A program made the position numbers and the translations under genes. Below are positions 8,699-17,587 of a stretch of 64,000 nt of DNA, in pieces; the first letter of the stretch is position 1; each line of letters starts with the position of its first letter. Source of the stretch: Salinibacter pepae (GTDB taxonomy: Bacteria > Bacteroidota > Rhodothermia > Rhodothermales > Salinibacteraceae). The notes below the pieces were generated by a model, which was not told the DNA's origin, searched no databases, and saw nothing but the letters and a program-made list of their open reading frames with translations. The stretch spans positions 3,521,206 through 3,585,205 of the forward strand of contig NZ_CAMTTE010000001.1 in NCBI RefSeq assembly GCF_947077775.1, read 5' to 3'.

Positions 8699-9892
8699 AT
8701 GGACCGTGCCGCACCGCCGTCGCTTGCCGCCCGCGCCGACGACCTGCAGCAGAGTGCCATTCGTTCCGTGACCCGTCGTGTGGAGGAGGTGGACGGCATC
8801 AACCTGGGCCAAGGCGTCTGCGACCTGCCGACGCCGGAACCAATCAAGGCCCGGGCGCACCAGGCCATCCGGGACGACGCGTCGATTTATTCCCACTACG
8901 CCGGCATCGAGCCCCTCCGGCGCGCCATTCTCGAAAAGGAGCAGGCCCACAACGAGGTCCCCGCCACCTCCCCGGAGGACGTGGTGGTGGGTGTGGGGTC
9001 GACCGGCGTGTTTGTATCGGCGGCGTTCACGCTCCTGGAGGCCGGCGACGAGGTGGTGCTCTTCGAACCGTTTTACGGGTACCACCGCAATATTTTGGAG
9101 CTCACCGGGGCGACGATCCGGTACGTTCCGCTCGGCGGCCCCGAGGCGACCTTCGACCGGTCGGCGATGGAGGCGGTCCTCACCGACGACACCAAGGCCG
9201 TGGTGGTGAACACGCCGGCCAATCCCAGCGGCAAGGTGTGGACCCGCGAGGAGCTGTCCACCCTCGCCGGCCTGCTCCACGCCCACGACCTCGTGGCGAT
9301 TACGGACGAGATCTACGAGTACATGCTCTACGACGGGGCGGAGCACGTCTCGCTCGCCAGCCTGCCGGGCGCCTACGAGCGCACGATCACCCTCTCGGGC
9401 TTCTCCAAGGCCTACAACGTGACGGGGTGGCGCCTGGGCTACGGCGTGGCCCCCGCGCCCATCGCCGAAAAGATCGGCCTGATGAACGACCTGCTCTACA
9501 TCTGCGCCCCGCGCCCCCTCCAGCACGCGGCCCTGGCGGCCTTCGAGGACCTGGACAGCGACTACGTCGCGCAGCTGCAGGCGGACTACGCGGAGCGCCG
9601 CGAGCTCCTGTGTGAGACGCTGGAGGCCATCGGGTTCGACGTGCCGTGGCCGGACGGGGCCTACTACGTCCTCGCCCACTTTGGGGACCTCGCCGGCACG
9701 CAGGCGGGCTTTGCCGACGACGCGGCCGCCTGCGATACGCTCATCGAGGACGCCCACATCGGGAGTGTCACCGGGCGCTCGTTCTACCGGGACCCCGCGG
9801 ACGGGCAGCATGAGCTTCGCCTCTGTTTCGCAAAGGAGATGCCCGTCCTGCGGCAGGCGTGCGACCAGCTCCGTGATGCCTTCGGGGGATGA
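8699..9892 (+). CDS. Class I/II PLP-dependent aminotransferase
   Basis: A 397-residue fold-type I aminotransferase, which moves amino groups between amino acids and 2-oxo acids. Seen motifs are GINLGQGVCDLPTP near the N-terminus, NTPANPSGKVW (substrate/PLP contact), TDEIYEYMLYDG (PLP-ring Asp and Tyr) and SGFSKAYNVTGWRLGY with the Schiff-base lysine at about residue 237. The final third has a conserved-looking LRLCFAKE with the carboxylate-binding Arg. ATG 8699 gives the family's usual length; upstream in-frame starts add sequence unlike the family. Substrate (aspartate, alanine, kynurenine or similar) cannot be read from the sequence. Confidence 0.92.
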   Translation: MDRAAPPSLAARADDLQQSAIRSVTRRVEEVDGINLGQGVCDLPTPEPIKARAHQAIRDDASIYSHYAGIEPLRRAILEKEQAHNEVPATSPEDVVVGVGSTGVFVSAAFTLLEAGDEVVLFEPFYGYHRNILELTGATIRYVPLGGPEATFDRSAMEAVLTDDTKAVVVNTPANPSGKVWTREELSTLAGLLHAHDLVAITDEIYEYMLYDGAEHVSLASLPGAYERTITLSGFSKAYNVTGWRLGYGVAPAPIAEKIGLMNDLLYICAPRPLQHAALAAFEDLDSDYVAQLQADYAERRELLCETLEAIGFDVPWPDGAYYVLAHFGDLAGTQAGFADDAAACDTLIEDAHIGSVTGRSFYRDPADGQHELRLCFAKEMPVLRQACDQLRDAFGG

Positions 9893-9932
9893 CGCGCCGT
9901 GCGCCCGTCCGCCGTCCGTCACGTCGTCACAG

Positions 9933-10748
9933 TCACGCCCCAGTCCCGGCGAGAGCGTCCCGCACGGGGGCCGGGCCGAGCACGTGCCGCGGTCCCTCAC
10001 GGAGGAGCCGGCGGGCGTGCTCCAGGTCGTCGGGCGTGTTGCAGTGGAGGCGCAGATGGGCGGTCTGTGGGAGGCGGTGGGCCCGCACGGAGTGGGTCCG
10101 GGCCAGCCGGTCGAGGAACGCGCCCAGCATGTCGGGCGGCCCGCCGCCGTTGAGGTAAGCGGAAACGGCCTCTAGCCCCCCGGCACTCAGCAGGAGCCAG
10201 GAGGGGCAGATGCGGGTGGAGGCGGTGCCGGTCGGGTCGTCGTGCACCGCGGTCACCGTGGGGCCGTCGAGCTGGAGGACGCTACTCTGGGCGCGGCGCG
10301 CAGGGGCGGGCTCGTGGAGCGCAAGGACATCGTTCGTGGTACCCTCGTAGGCATTCAAGATCGGGGCGAGCGGGAACCGGTACAGGCTGTCGCCCCCGCT
10401 CACGAGTGCGCCGTCAGGCGGAACGCCAACCTCATCCAGCAGGAACTTCAGGTCGCCAACACTCCCGAGCTGGTCGGCGGGGGCCTCCACGCCATCGTCG
10501 TGGAGGTGCAGTTCAATCCCTTGGGTGCCCAGGTCCGCCCGGTGACTGGCCGCCCACTCCCGAAAAGCGGGGGCATCGTCATGGTTGACGGCAACGTGGA
10601 TCTCGGTAAGGGCCGACCAGGCGGTGAGCGCGCCCAGAAGGTAGTCCAGAAGGGGGCGGCCCGCCACCGTGACCAGTGACTTCGGGGTCTCGGCGGTGAC
10701 GGGGCGCATCCGGGTGCCGAAGCCCGCGCACAGGAGAAAGGCATGCAT
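9933..10748 (-). CDS. Sugar-nucleotidyltransferase-like protein
   Basis: About 271 residues. The N-terminal motif FLLCAGFGTRMRPVTAETPKS is the NTP-binding signature of NDP-sugar pyrophosphorylases. VSGGDSLYRF corresponds to the metal-binding D-containing motif, and the C-terminal ~80 residues are less conserved. It probably couples an NTP to a sugar phosphate in envelope precursor synthesis; substrate unknown. ATG 10748 puts the motif directly at the N-terminus. However, a GTG at 10793 overlaps the stop of the upstream phosphatase gene (GTGA), so translation may be coupled and begin there, adding 15 residues. Confidence 0.85.
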   Translation of the reverse strand: MHAFLLCAGFGTRMRPVTAETPKSLVTVAGRPLLDYLLGALTAWSALTEIHVAVNHDDAPAFREWAASHRADLGTQGIELHLHDDGVEAPADQLGSVGDLKFLLDEVGVPPDGALVSGGDSLYRFPLAPILNAYEGTTNDVLALHEPAPARRAQSSVLQLDGPTVTAVHDDPTGTASTRICPSWLLLSAGGLEAVSAYLNGGGPPDMLGAFLDRLARTHSVRAHRLPQTAHLRLHCNTPDDLEHARRLLREGPRHVLGPAPVRDALAGTGA

Positions 10749-10789
10749 TGGGGAAGCGGATGGTGCGTCCGGGAGAGAAGGGGATTGGC

Positions 10790-11791
10790 TCACGCCTGGG
10801 CGGCAGCCAGGGCCTCGATGACCTCGTCGTGGACGGGCCCGTTGGTGGCGACGACGCCCGTGTTGGCCTCCAGCAGGCGGCCGTGGGTGAAGTCGAGAGG
10901 TGTGCCGTGCATGTCCGTCACGGTACCCCCGGCAGCCTCCACTGCGAGTGCCCCGGCCGCGTGGTCCCAGATGCGCTCGGTGTAGTCGGGGCTGTCCGGC
11001 CGCGGGAGGCGCAGGTAGATCTCCGCCTCGCCCCGCGCCACGATGGCGTACTTCGCCTGGCTGTCGATCCGGATGGAGTCGGCCGTGATGCCGAGGCGCT
11101 CCCCGGCCTGCGCGGCGAGGTCGTGGGAGCTGTGCGACGAAACGAACGATTCACAGAACCGGCTCTCCGACGGGTCGGTCGTGCCGCTGGTCTGGATTGG
11201 GGTGGGCACCGCGTCGGTGGCCGGCGTGAGCGGCTGTTGTACGGTCCCCTCGCCCCGAACGGCCAGGAACGCCTGGCCCCGTGATGTGGGCGGATCGGCG
11301 TCGAGCGAATTCGGAAGGTGGGGGCAGCACAGGGCTGCCACCTGGGGGCGGCCGTCCACGATCAGGGCGAGCGCGATCGCGTACTGGTCGCCCCGCACGA
11401 AGCCCTTGGTTCCGTCAATCGGATCGAGCGTCCAGAAGCGCTCGCTGTAGCCCTCGTCGGTGCCGTGGTCAATCCAGTCGAACACCAGGCCCGGATTGAC
11501 GTCCGGGTGGTGGGCGCGCACCTCTTCCAGGAGGTGGGCCCGTACATCGGCGTTCGCGTCGGCCCGCAGGGCCGAGCTGTCTTCCTCGCCGATGACGGGG
11601 TCGTCCGGAAAGGCGTCCCGAAGCGCCTTGCAAATGACGGCCTGGCTGCCGAAGTCGGCCACGGTGACGGGCGTGCGGTCGTCCTTTTCCATCACGTCCC
11701 CGTCGAGGTCGGCCCGGACGGACTGGCACAATTCGGCGGCGGTCTGAACGGCACGGAAGGCGACGGTGCGTTCGCGGTCGTAGGCGGGCAT
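10790..11791 (-). CDS. cysQ: 3'(2'),5'-bisphosphate nucleotidase (Hal2/CysQ type)
   Basis: A 333-residue metal-dependent phosphatase of the inositol-monophosphatase superfamily. Visible motifs are VIGEEDS, LDPIDGTKGF (the two-metal site) and IWDHAAGALAVEAAGG. The long insertion and the order of blocks fit Hal2-like enzymes. These hydrolyse 3'-phosphoadenosine 5'-phosphate, the sulfotransferase by-product, and are sensitive to sodium and lithium in yeast. It is interesting in a presumed halophile that also carries a sulfotransferase-like pseudogene nearby. ATG 11791 is preferred to TTG 11797. It is followed by an overlapping nucleotidyltransferase-like gene. Confidence 0.88.
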   Translation of the reverse strand: MPAYDRERTVAFRAVQTAAELCQSVRADLDGDVMEKDDRTPVTVADFGSQAVICKALRDAFPDDPVIGEEDSSALRADANADVRAHLLEEVRAHHPDVNPGLVFDWIDHGTDEGYSERFWTLDPIDGTKGFVRGDQYAIALALIVDGRPQVAALCCPHLPNSLDADPPTSRGQAFLAVRGEGTVQQPLTPATDAVPTPIQTSGTTDPSESRFCESFVSSHSSHDLAAQAGERLGITADSIRIDSQAKYAIVARGEAEIYLRLPRPDSPDYTERIWDHAAGALAVEAAGGTVTDMHGTPLDFTHGRLLEANTGVVATNGPVHDEVIEALAAAQA

Positions 11792-11833
11792 ACGCAAAGA
11801 AAACAGGAAGTGTGGAGGAGCGAGAGGCGAGTC

Positions 11834-12307
11834 CTACGGGCCGTCCGCCCTGCTCAGGAGAACGTCGTAGGGGGGAAGGTCGTCGAGAAAGGCATAGCTC
11901 TGGTCATCAAAGTCGATGGCACAGGCGTAGTGCGTCTGGCCGTTGGTCACCACGAGGTACGGGGCCTGCAGGACGATGTTGTAGCGGGCCCCCTGGTCGA
12001 AGGCGTCCTGGGCGATCGAGACGCGCGGGGCCTTGCACTCGACCAGAAGAAGCGGATCGCCCTGCCGGTCGTGCACAATGACGTCGGCGCGGCGCGGCTG
12101 GCCCTGGACCCGGAATGCGGCTTCAATGGCAACCAGGCCCGCCGGCACATCGAGCTCCTGGATCAGATACTGCACGAAATGCTGACGCACCCACTCCTCG
12201 GGCGTCAGGCGGACGTACCGGTCCCGGAGCGGGTCGTAGATGGCCCGAGCGTCCCCACGGGCCTGCGTCCGAAACTCGTACGTGGGCAGATTCAGCGCGT
12301 CCACCAC
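11834..12307 (-). CDS. Stand-alone HsdR_N-type nuclease-fold protein
   Basis: A 157-residue protein matching only the N-terminal domain of type I restriction R subunits. It has the PEEWVRQHFVQYL helix, then the PD-(D/E)XK-like core with Asp in RRADVIVHD and ExK in LLLVECKAP. The helicase part of HsdR and the HsdM/HsdS partners are absent. Bacteroidota commonly carry such short homologues outside restriction loci, and their role is unknown. The start is GTG 12307, 44 bases after the AttH-like gene. It is packed in the same leftward train, 42 bases before the bisphosphate nucleotidase. Confidence 0.85.
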   Translation of the reverse strand: MVDALNLPTYEFRTQARGDARAIYDPLRDRYVRLTPEEWVRQHFVQYLIQELDVPAGLVAIEAAFRVQGQPRRADVIVHDRQGDPLLLVECKAPRVSIAQDAFDQGARYNIVLQAPYLVVTNGQTHYACAIDFDDQSYAFLDDLPPYDVLLSRADGP

Positions 12308-12351
12308 CCTGTTGATCGGTGCGAGAGAGCGACTGGACGGGTCCGTATCGG

Positions 12352-13521
12352 CTACGAGACGGGAGACCCGGGGCTGTCGCCGTATCCCGTCATCTCCACG
12401 TACCCGCGGCCGGTCGCGGAGCCCTTCACCCGAACGAAGCCTTCCCAGTAGCGGACGGACACGTTGAGCTCCTGGTCCGGAAACAGGGGCGTAATCCGCA
12501 GGTCGATGTCTTCGTCGGGCACGCGCAGGGTCCAGTCCACGGGGTAGGTGTGCGTGCCGTCCGGGCTCGTCCAGGTCTCAAGGACCTCCACAGAGACGTC
12601 CGAGCGGTCTAGCGTCTGGGTTGCGCCGTCCGGGCCCACGATCACCCCTTCGCTAAAGCGGCTCGGGGTGCCGTCCGTCCGGCGGAGTTGATAGTACATG
12701 AGGTCGCGCCCGTCGTCGAGCTGGAGCGAGAACCAGTCCCACCCCTCCTGGTCGGGGCCGAGGGCGGAGGTGCTCCACTCCCGGTCCATCCAGCTGTTGC
12801 CGGTCACCGACAGCGTGTCGCCCGACAGGACGAGCGTCCCCTCGGTGGCCAGGCGCGTGTAGGAGTAGTAGTACGACGCGTTGCCGCTCCCCGGCCCCTT
12901 CTGGCTCAGGCCCTGATCGCCCTGCAGCACGCGCGGCTTGGTGGGACGGAGGGCGAGGTCAATGCCGACGCCTTCCTGCTGGGCCCGCAGGCGGAGCGGG
13001 AACGCGGACGAGTCGGGCCCGGTCATCGACCAGTCGTCGAGCCACACGCGGAACGGGGACGAGTGCGCCCCTGCCAGCCCGGCGCCGCCCCGCTGAAACC
13101 GCTCAAAGGCGTGAAATTCCTCGGTCGCCCCGTCGGTGACGGCGAAGTGCGCCAGGTAGAGCTGGTTCGTGCGCCAGCCGGCCGTCGACGAGTCGGGCGC
13201 CTCGGCCGGCGGGGTGAGGCCGGTCCGGAAGATCGTCAGCTCGTAGCCGTAGGGCTGGGCGTCCGGGCCGCTCAGCGTGCCGGTTACGTACCACCACTCC
13301 GTCTTGTAGCCGGGATGCGGGCCGTAGTCGTCCGGAAACGAGAACGCCCGGGGCGCCGTGGCCCGCCGGTAGCCGGTGGTGTCCCCGGCCATCGCCTCCG
13401 ATACGGAGACCGACGTCTGCAGCTCGGCCTCGCCGGACGAGGCCGTGAGCCAGTAGGCCCCCAGGCCGAGACCGGCGACGGCGGCGGCGAGGACTGCAAG
13501 AATCGAGACCGAACGAGTCAT
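12352..13521 (-). CDS. AttH/CrtC-like lipocalin hydrolase, exported
   Basis: A 389-residue protein with an N-terminal hydrophobic segment (SILAVLAAAVAGLGLGAYWL) serving as signal or anchor. The remainder is the two-barrel lipocalin-like domain shared by AttH and hydroxyneurosporene (carotenoid 1,2-) hydratases: GPHPGYKTEWWYVTGTL, QLYLAHFAV, SWMDREWSTSALGP and WFSLQLDDGRDLMYYQL. In many bacteria this family is encoded beside an FtsX-type ABC transporter. The same is true here, with an antiporter gene in between, so a role with that transporter is more likely than carotenoid synthesis. The substrate is unknown. Confidence 0.88.
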   Translation of the reverse strand: MTRSVSILAVLAAAVAGLGLGAYWLTASSGEAELQTSVSVSEAMAGDTTGYRRATAPRAFSFPDDYGPHPGYKTEWWYVTGTLSGPDAQPYGYELTIFRTGLTPPAEAPDSSTAGWRTNQLYLAHFAVTDGATEEFHAFERFQRGGAGLAGAHSSPFRVWLDDWSMTGPDSSAFPLRLRAQQEGVGIDLALRPTKPRVLQGDQGLSQKGPGSGNASYYYSYTRLATEGTLVLSGDTLSVTGNSWMDREWSTSALGPDQEGWDWFSLQLDDGRDLMYYQLRRTDGTPSRFSEGVIVGPDGATQTLDRSDVSVEVLETWTSPDGTHTYPVDWTLRVPDEDIDLRITPLFPDQELNVSVRYWEGFVRVKGSATGRGYVEMTGYGDSPGSPVS

Positions 13522-13621
13522 GTTGAGCAGGAAGGGTCTGGTGTATCGGTGTACCTCAACGGTCCGCCCCGGCCCCCGTTCGCTGCTCGGCGAGACCGTG
13601 GGGGGCTCCCGGCGCGGCCCG

Positions 13622-14839
13622 CTACGTGGTCGTTACGGGGGGCAGCAACAGCCGCAGGGCCAGCGGGACCGTCCCCATCGTCAGGATCACCACGGCCACG
13701 ACGACCGCGAAGGCGTCCGGGGAAACGACCCCCAGGTCGAGCCCGCGCTGCATGACCAGAAGGGTGATTTCGGAGCGGGGAATAAGGGCCACGGCAAACG
13801 TCAGCGCACTGCCGGGCCGCAGTCGATTCATGACGGGCATGAACGAGCCCAGCCCCTTTCCCACCACCGCAGCCGCAAACAACAACAGAACTGCTCCTAG
13901 ATTTCCGAACAGAAGAGACAGATCGAGCGCAAACCCAACGTGGAGGAAGAAAAACGGAATGAACAGGTCGGACAGCGAGTCGAACGAGGCGTCAATCTTG
14001 ACGGAGAGTGGATCCCGACTGAAGATGAGCCCGGCGAAAAAGGCCCCGATGGCGGCCGAGAACCCGAGCAGCGCCGCAAGGCCCGCCACCATGAGCCCGA
14101 CGCCGAGGACGCTGATCATCAGGTCGGGCCGGGGCTGAAGATCGTGAAGCCAGTGCGTGAGCGGATGCTCCAGGTACTGCGCAAACAGGAGTCCGCCAAG
14201 CGCGAGCAGGGCCATTTTTCCGAGGACAAGCCCGAGCGTCAGGGCCATCGGACCGACAAGGTCGGCCGAAAGGCCGGCCTGCAGGTGTGGCACCAGCGCC
14301 GTGAGGAGGGCGAAAAGCACAACGCCCGAGAGATCGTCGAGCTCCGCCACGTCGAGCATAAGTGCGCCTTTGGCAGAGCCGAGCTGGTCCGTATGCCGCC
14401 AGATGCGTACCGACACCCCGATCCCCGTCGCGGTGAGGGCGACGGCGGCAAACAGGCTGGGAAGGAGCGCCCAGTCGAGCAGGAACAGGGCCACGCCAAG
14501 CACCGCCCCGAGGCTCAGGGTGATGTTCGCGATCCAGATCCGCGTCGCGCCCGAGAGCCGGCGGAGCAGGTTCTTCGGGGTGCATTCCAGTCCGATGCGA
14601 AAGAGGAGGGCAACGATCCCGAGTTGGGCCAGGAAGGAGAGCACCTGAGGCCCGTCGACGAACCAAAAGAGGCCTGTCCCCTCGACCAGGCGAAGGGCCA
14701 TTCCGATCAAGAGGTACCCGAGGAGGTCGGGAAGATTGAGGCGCTCGAGTGCGGCCTTTGCCAGACGTGAAAGAACGATCAGGATGCCAACCAGAAGGGC
14801 CCCACGCGCCGCAAGGTCTTCCATTTCGAATGCTGTCAT
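13622..14839 (-). CDS. CPA2 family cation:proton antiporter
   Basis: A 405-residue integral membrane protein with about 12 hydrophobic segments. LNLPDLLGYLLIGMAL near the N-terminus, LGIVALLFRIGLE, and the central ALMLDVAELDDLSG with the ion-binding acidic pair are typical of Kef/NapA-type exchangers. It lacks a C-terminal TrkA_N nucleotide-binding domain. It probably exchanges sodium or potassium for protons at the inner membrane, a plausible need in a salt-adapted cell. It lies between the permease gene (110 bases upstream) and the AttH-like gene (100 bases downstream) on the same strand. ATG 14839 is preferred over TTG 14842. Confidence 0.9.
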   Translation of the reverse strand: MTAFEMEDLAARGALLVGILIVLSRLAKAALERLNLPDLLGYLLIGMALRLVEGTGLFWFVDGPQVLSFLAQLGIVALLFRIGLECTPKNLLRRLSGATRIWIANITLSLGAVLGVALFLLDWALLPSLFAAVALTATGIGVSVRIWRHTDQLGSAKGALMLDVAELDDLSGVVLFALLTALVPHLQAGLSADLVGPMALTLGLVLGKMALLALGGLLFAQYLEHPLTHWLHDLQPRPDLMISVLGVGLMVAGLAALLGFSAAIGAFFAGLIFSRDPLSVKIDASFDSLSDLFIPFFFLHVGFALDLSLLFGNLGAVLLLFAAAVVGKGLGSFMPVMNRLRPGSALTFAVALIPRSEITLLVMQRGLDLGVVSPDAFAVVVAVVILTMGTVPLALRLLLPPVTTT

Positions 14840-14949
14840 CAATAATCACGCTGTGGACCGCACACCAACGGTTCCTCGGCGCGAGTCGTTGGGTCGGCAG
14901 GCCCACAGGGCTGGGGGAGGACGAGGGCGATGTGGTGTGCCGTTCGTTC

Positions 14950-17493
14950 TCAATCTCCCTGTAGGGCCACCGCCGGGTTTGACCGCGCCATGCGCCACGT
15001 CGGGTAGAGGCCCGCCAGGAACGCGGCCACGACCGCCAGCACGAGCGACTGGACCAGGACGTCGGTCGGCACTGTGAGCTGGAGCGTCCACCCGAAGGAG
15101 CGCTTGTTGATGACGAAGACCAGCACGTAGGCCAGCACGTAGCCGAGCGGCAGCGACAGGAGGCCGGCGATGGCGCCCATCAGGCTCGATTGGAGCGTCA
15201 GGTAGCCGCCCACCTGGGGGGGCGTCATCCCGGTGGCCCGCAGCACGCCCATCTCCCGTCGCCGTTCCAGGGCCAGGGCCATGAGGGCCGTGAGCACCCC
15301 GATGAACGCTACGGCAATGGCGAGCAGGCGCAGGACCGTCGTGATGGTAAATGTGCGGTCGAAGACGCGCATCGACGTCTCGCGCAGGGCCCGGTTTGAC
15401 CGGATGAGCACGTCCTGGAGCCCCGCCACGGAGGCGCGCATGTCCGCAATGAGGGCGTCGACGGAGGTCGTGTCGGCGGCCGCAAACGCCAGGCCGGACA
15501 CGCCGCGGTCCTCGTAAAACTGCTCGTAGGTCGACCGGCTCATGAGGGCCACCCCGAGGTCGGAGCCGTAGTCGTAGTAGACCCCTTCGACGGCAAATGG
15601 CTGCTGGCCCCGATCCGTCTGGAGGCGCAGCGTGTCGCCCACGCCCACGTCATAGCGGTAGCTGTAGGGCTCGGAGACGAGCACGGAGGGCCCCGACCGA
15701 ACCGCCTCCCACGCCGTCTCGGGAGTGCCGGCCTTAAGCTGGTAGATGTCGGCGGTCTCGGGGCCGGGCTCCACGGCCACGAGGTCCGTGCGCCCCACGT
15801 CGGCCCGTACGGTGACGCGACGGACCGAGTAGGCCCCTTCGACGCCCGCAACGTTCCGCAGGCGACGCGCGACGGTGGAGTCGATCGTGGCGGTGGAGCG
15901 GCGGAAGACGAGGCTCGGCGGCTGCACGTAGACGTCGGCCTGCAGCGACTGCTCCAGCCAGCTGGTGACGGTGCCGCGGAAGCTGTCGATCATCACGCCC
16001 ACGCCCACGGTCGACGCGATGGCGATCGTGAGGGCGGCGATCGCGACGCCGGCGCGGCTCAGGTTCGTGACGACGCCGCGGGCCGCCATGCGCCCGATGA
16101 CGCCGGCCGCCCGCCCGAGCAGGGGGCGCGCCCCGTTCGACAGCCCCACCACGGCCCACGGAATCATGAAGGCCGCCCCGACGAGAAGACAGAACAGCGC
16201 CCCGTACCCGGCCCAGATGCTCTGTTCGGTGACGAGGAGCAGGAGGCTGCCGGCCGCGGCGACGAGGAGGCCGAACCCGGCCCACCCGGGCGCCCGCCGG
16301 CGCAGGGTGCTCTCTCGGGTCGACCGGCGCAGCACGGTGCTCACCGAGGCGGCGGTGGCCTCCTGGGCCGGGGGCAGGGCTGCGGCCAGCGTGGTGCCGA
16401 CCCCCAAGAGGGCGCCTTTCGTCAGCGTCCACGCCGGGACCGACAGCTCGCTCACCTCCACCACGAAATAGAGGTCGTTGATGGTCTGCGCCAGGAGCTG
16501 CACCAGGCCGGACGCCAGCACGATGCCGAGCAAAAGCCCAATCCCGCTGCCCACCAGGCCCAGCACGGCGGCCTCCCCCACCACGAGCCGAAAGACCTCC
16601 CCGCGCGTCACGCCCAAGGCCCGCAGCCGGCCAATCAGGGCGCGGCGCTGGACGACCGAAAAGGTCATCGTGTTGTAGATGAGAAACGCGCCCACGATGA
16701 GGGCCAGCAGGCTGAGCGCCGTCAGGTTGAGGTCGAACGCCTTCGTCATTTGGGCCACGGTCTCCGTCCGGGTGTCCGAGCGCCGCAGTTGGGCCCCGTC
16801 CGGAAGGGATTCGCGCACCCGACGGAGGTAGGCCTCCCGGGCCGACGCCGCCGAGGGGGTAAGCAGGTCGATCCGGCTCAGCTGGCCGGCCTGGTCGAAA
16901 AGCTGCTGGGCCGTCGATACGTCCACGACCAGCAGGTTGGCCACCGCCCGGCGCGTCCGTTCGTTCTGCGGCGAGATCAGCCCGCTGAGCACCACCGGGT
17001 GGGTCGTGCCCTCGATCCCCACGCGCAGGGTGTCGCCGGAGGAGAGCCCAATCGCCTCGGCGGTGGGGGCACTCATGAGGGCTGCGTCGTCCGTCATGAA
17101 GGTCCCGAGGTCCAGGTCGCTGCCGGCCCCGGTGCCCAGGTAGGGCCGGAAGGGCGCGTCGGCCAGGGGATCGATCCCCACCACCTGGAATGTGCGGTCC
17201 CCTCGTTCGAGGGAGCCGTAGCCCTCCACGATGGGGGCGGACGGGCGAATGCCGGCCGCCCGGAGGCGCCGGTACACGTCGTCGTCGAGCGCCCCGCCGG
17301 CCCCCACGACCTGGTGCGTCGCGGCGCCGGTGACGGTCTCGGCGGACAGCTCAAACGCCCGGCTCGCGCTCGTATTGGCGAGGTCGATCGCCACCACCAC
17401 GGCCACCCCGATCGCCACCCCCAGTACCGACAGGCCCATGAGCCACGGGTGGCGGGTCAGGTAGCGCCGGCTGGAGCGATGCAGAAGTGTCAT
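14950..17493 (-). CDS. FtsX-like ABC transporter permease (two-domain, MacB/AttFG type)
   Basis: An 847-residue permease. A first transmembrane helix (LMGLSVLGVAIGVAVVVAIDL) is followed by a large extracytoplasmic domain. A first FtsX block of three helices lies around residues 255-370, a middle hydrophobic hairpin (residues ~405-465) and a second helix at ~490 precede another soluble domain, and a last FtsX block (residues ~725-840) contains LERRREMGVLRATGMTP. This doubled layout is that of lipoprotein-releasing or substrate-extracting transporters rather than importers. Its ATPase is the next gene upstream, 94 bases away. Confidence 0.92.
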   Translation of the reverse strand: MTLLHRSSRRYLTRHPWLMGLSVLGVAIGVAVVVAIDLANTSASRAFELSAETVTGAATHQVVGAGGALDDDVYRRLRAAGIRPSAPIVEGYGSLERGDRTFQVVGIDPLADAPFRPYLGTGAGSDLDLGTFMTDDAALMSAPTAEAIGLSSGDTLRVGIEGTTHPVVLSGLISPQNERTRRAVANLLVVDVSTAQQLFDQAGQLSRIDLLTPSAASAREAYLRRVRESLPDGAQLRRSDTRTETVAQMTKAFDLNLTALSLLALIVGAFLIYNTMTFSVVQRRALIGRLRALGVTRGEVFRLVVGEAAVLGLVGSGIGLLLGIVLASGLVQLLAQTINDLYFVVEVSELSVPAWTLTKGALLGVGTTLAAALPPAQEATAASVSTVLRRSTRESTLRRRAPGWAGFGLLVAAAGSLLLLVTEQSIWAGYGALFCLLVGAAFMIPWAVVGLSNGARPLLGRAAGVIGRMAARGVVTNLSRAGVAIAALTIAIASTVGVGVMIDSFRGTVTSWLEQSLQADVYVQPPSLVFRRSTATIDSTVARRLRNVAGVEGAYSVRRVTVRADVGRTDLVAVEPGPETADIYQLKAGTPETAWEAVRSGPSVLVSEPYSYRYDVGVGDTLRLQTDRGQQPFAVEGVYYDYGSDLGVALMSRSTYEQFYEDRGVSGLAFAAADTTSVDALIADMRASVAGLQDVLIRSNRALRETSMRVFDRTFTITTVLRLLAIAVAFIGVLTALMALALERRREMGVLRATGMTPPQVGGYLTLQSSLMGAIAGLLSLPLGYVLAYVLVFVINKRSFGWTLQLTVPTDVLVQSLVLAVVAAFLAGLYPTWRMARSNPAVALQGD

Positions 17494-17587
17494 CGAGGAG
17501 CGAACGGGACGGGTGAGAGAGACAGGGACGAGCGCGGCGCCCTGGGCGGCGCCACGGCGCTTCGTTCACGAATCGCCTGTGTGTGGG

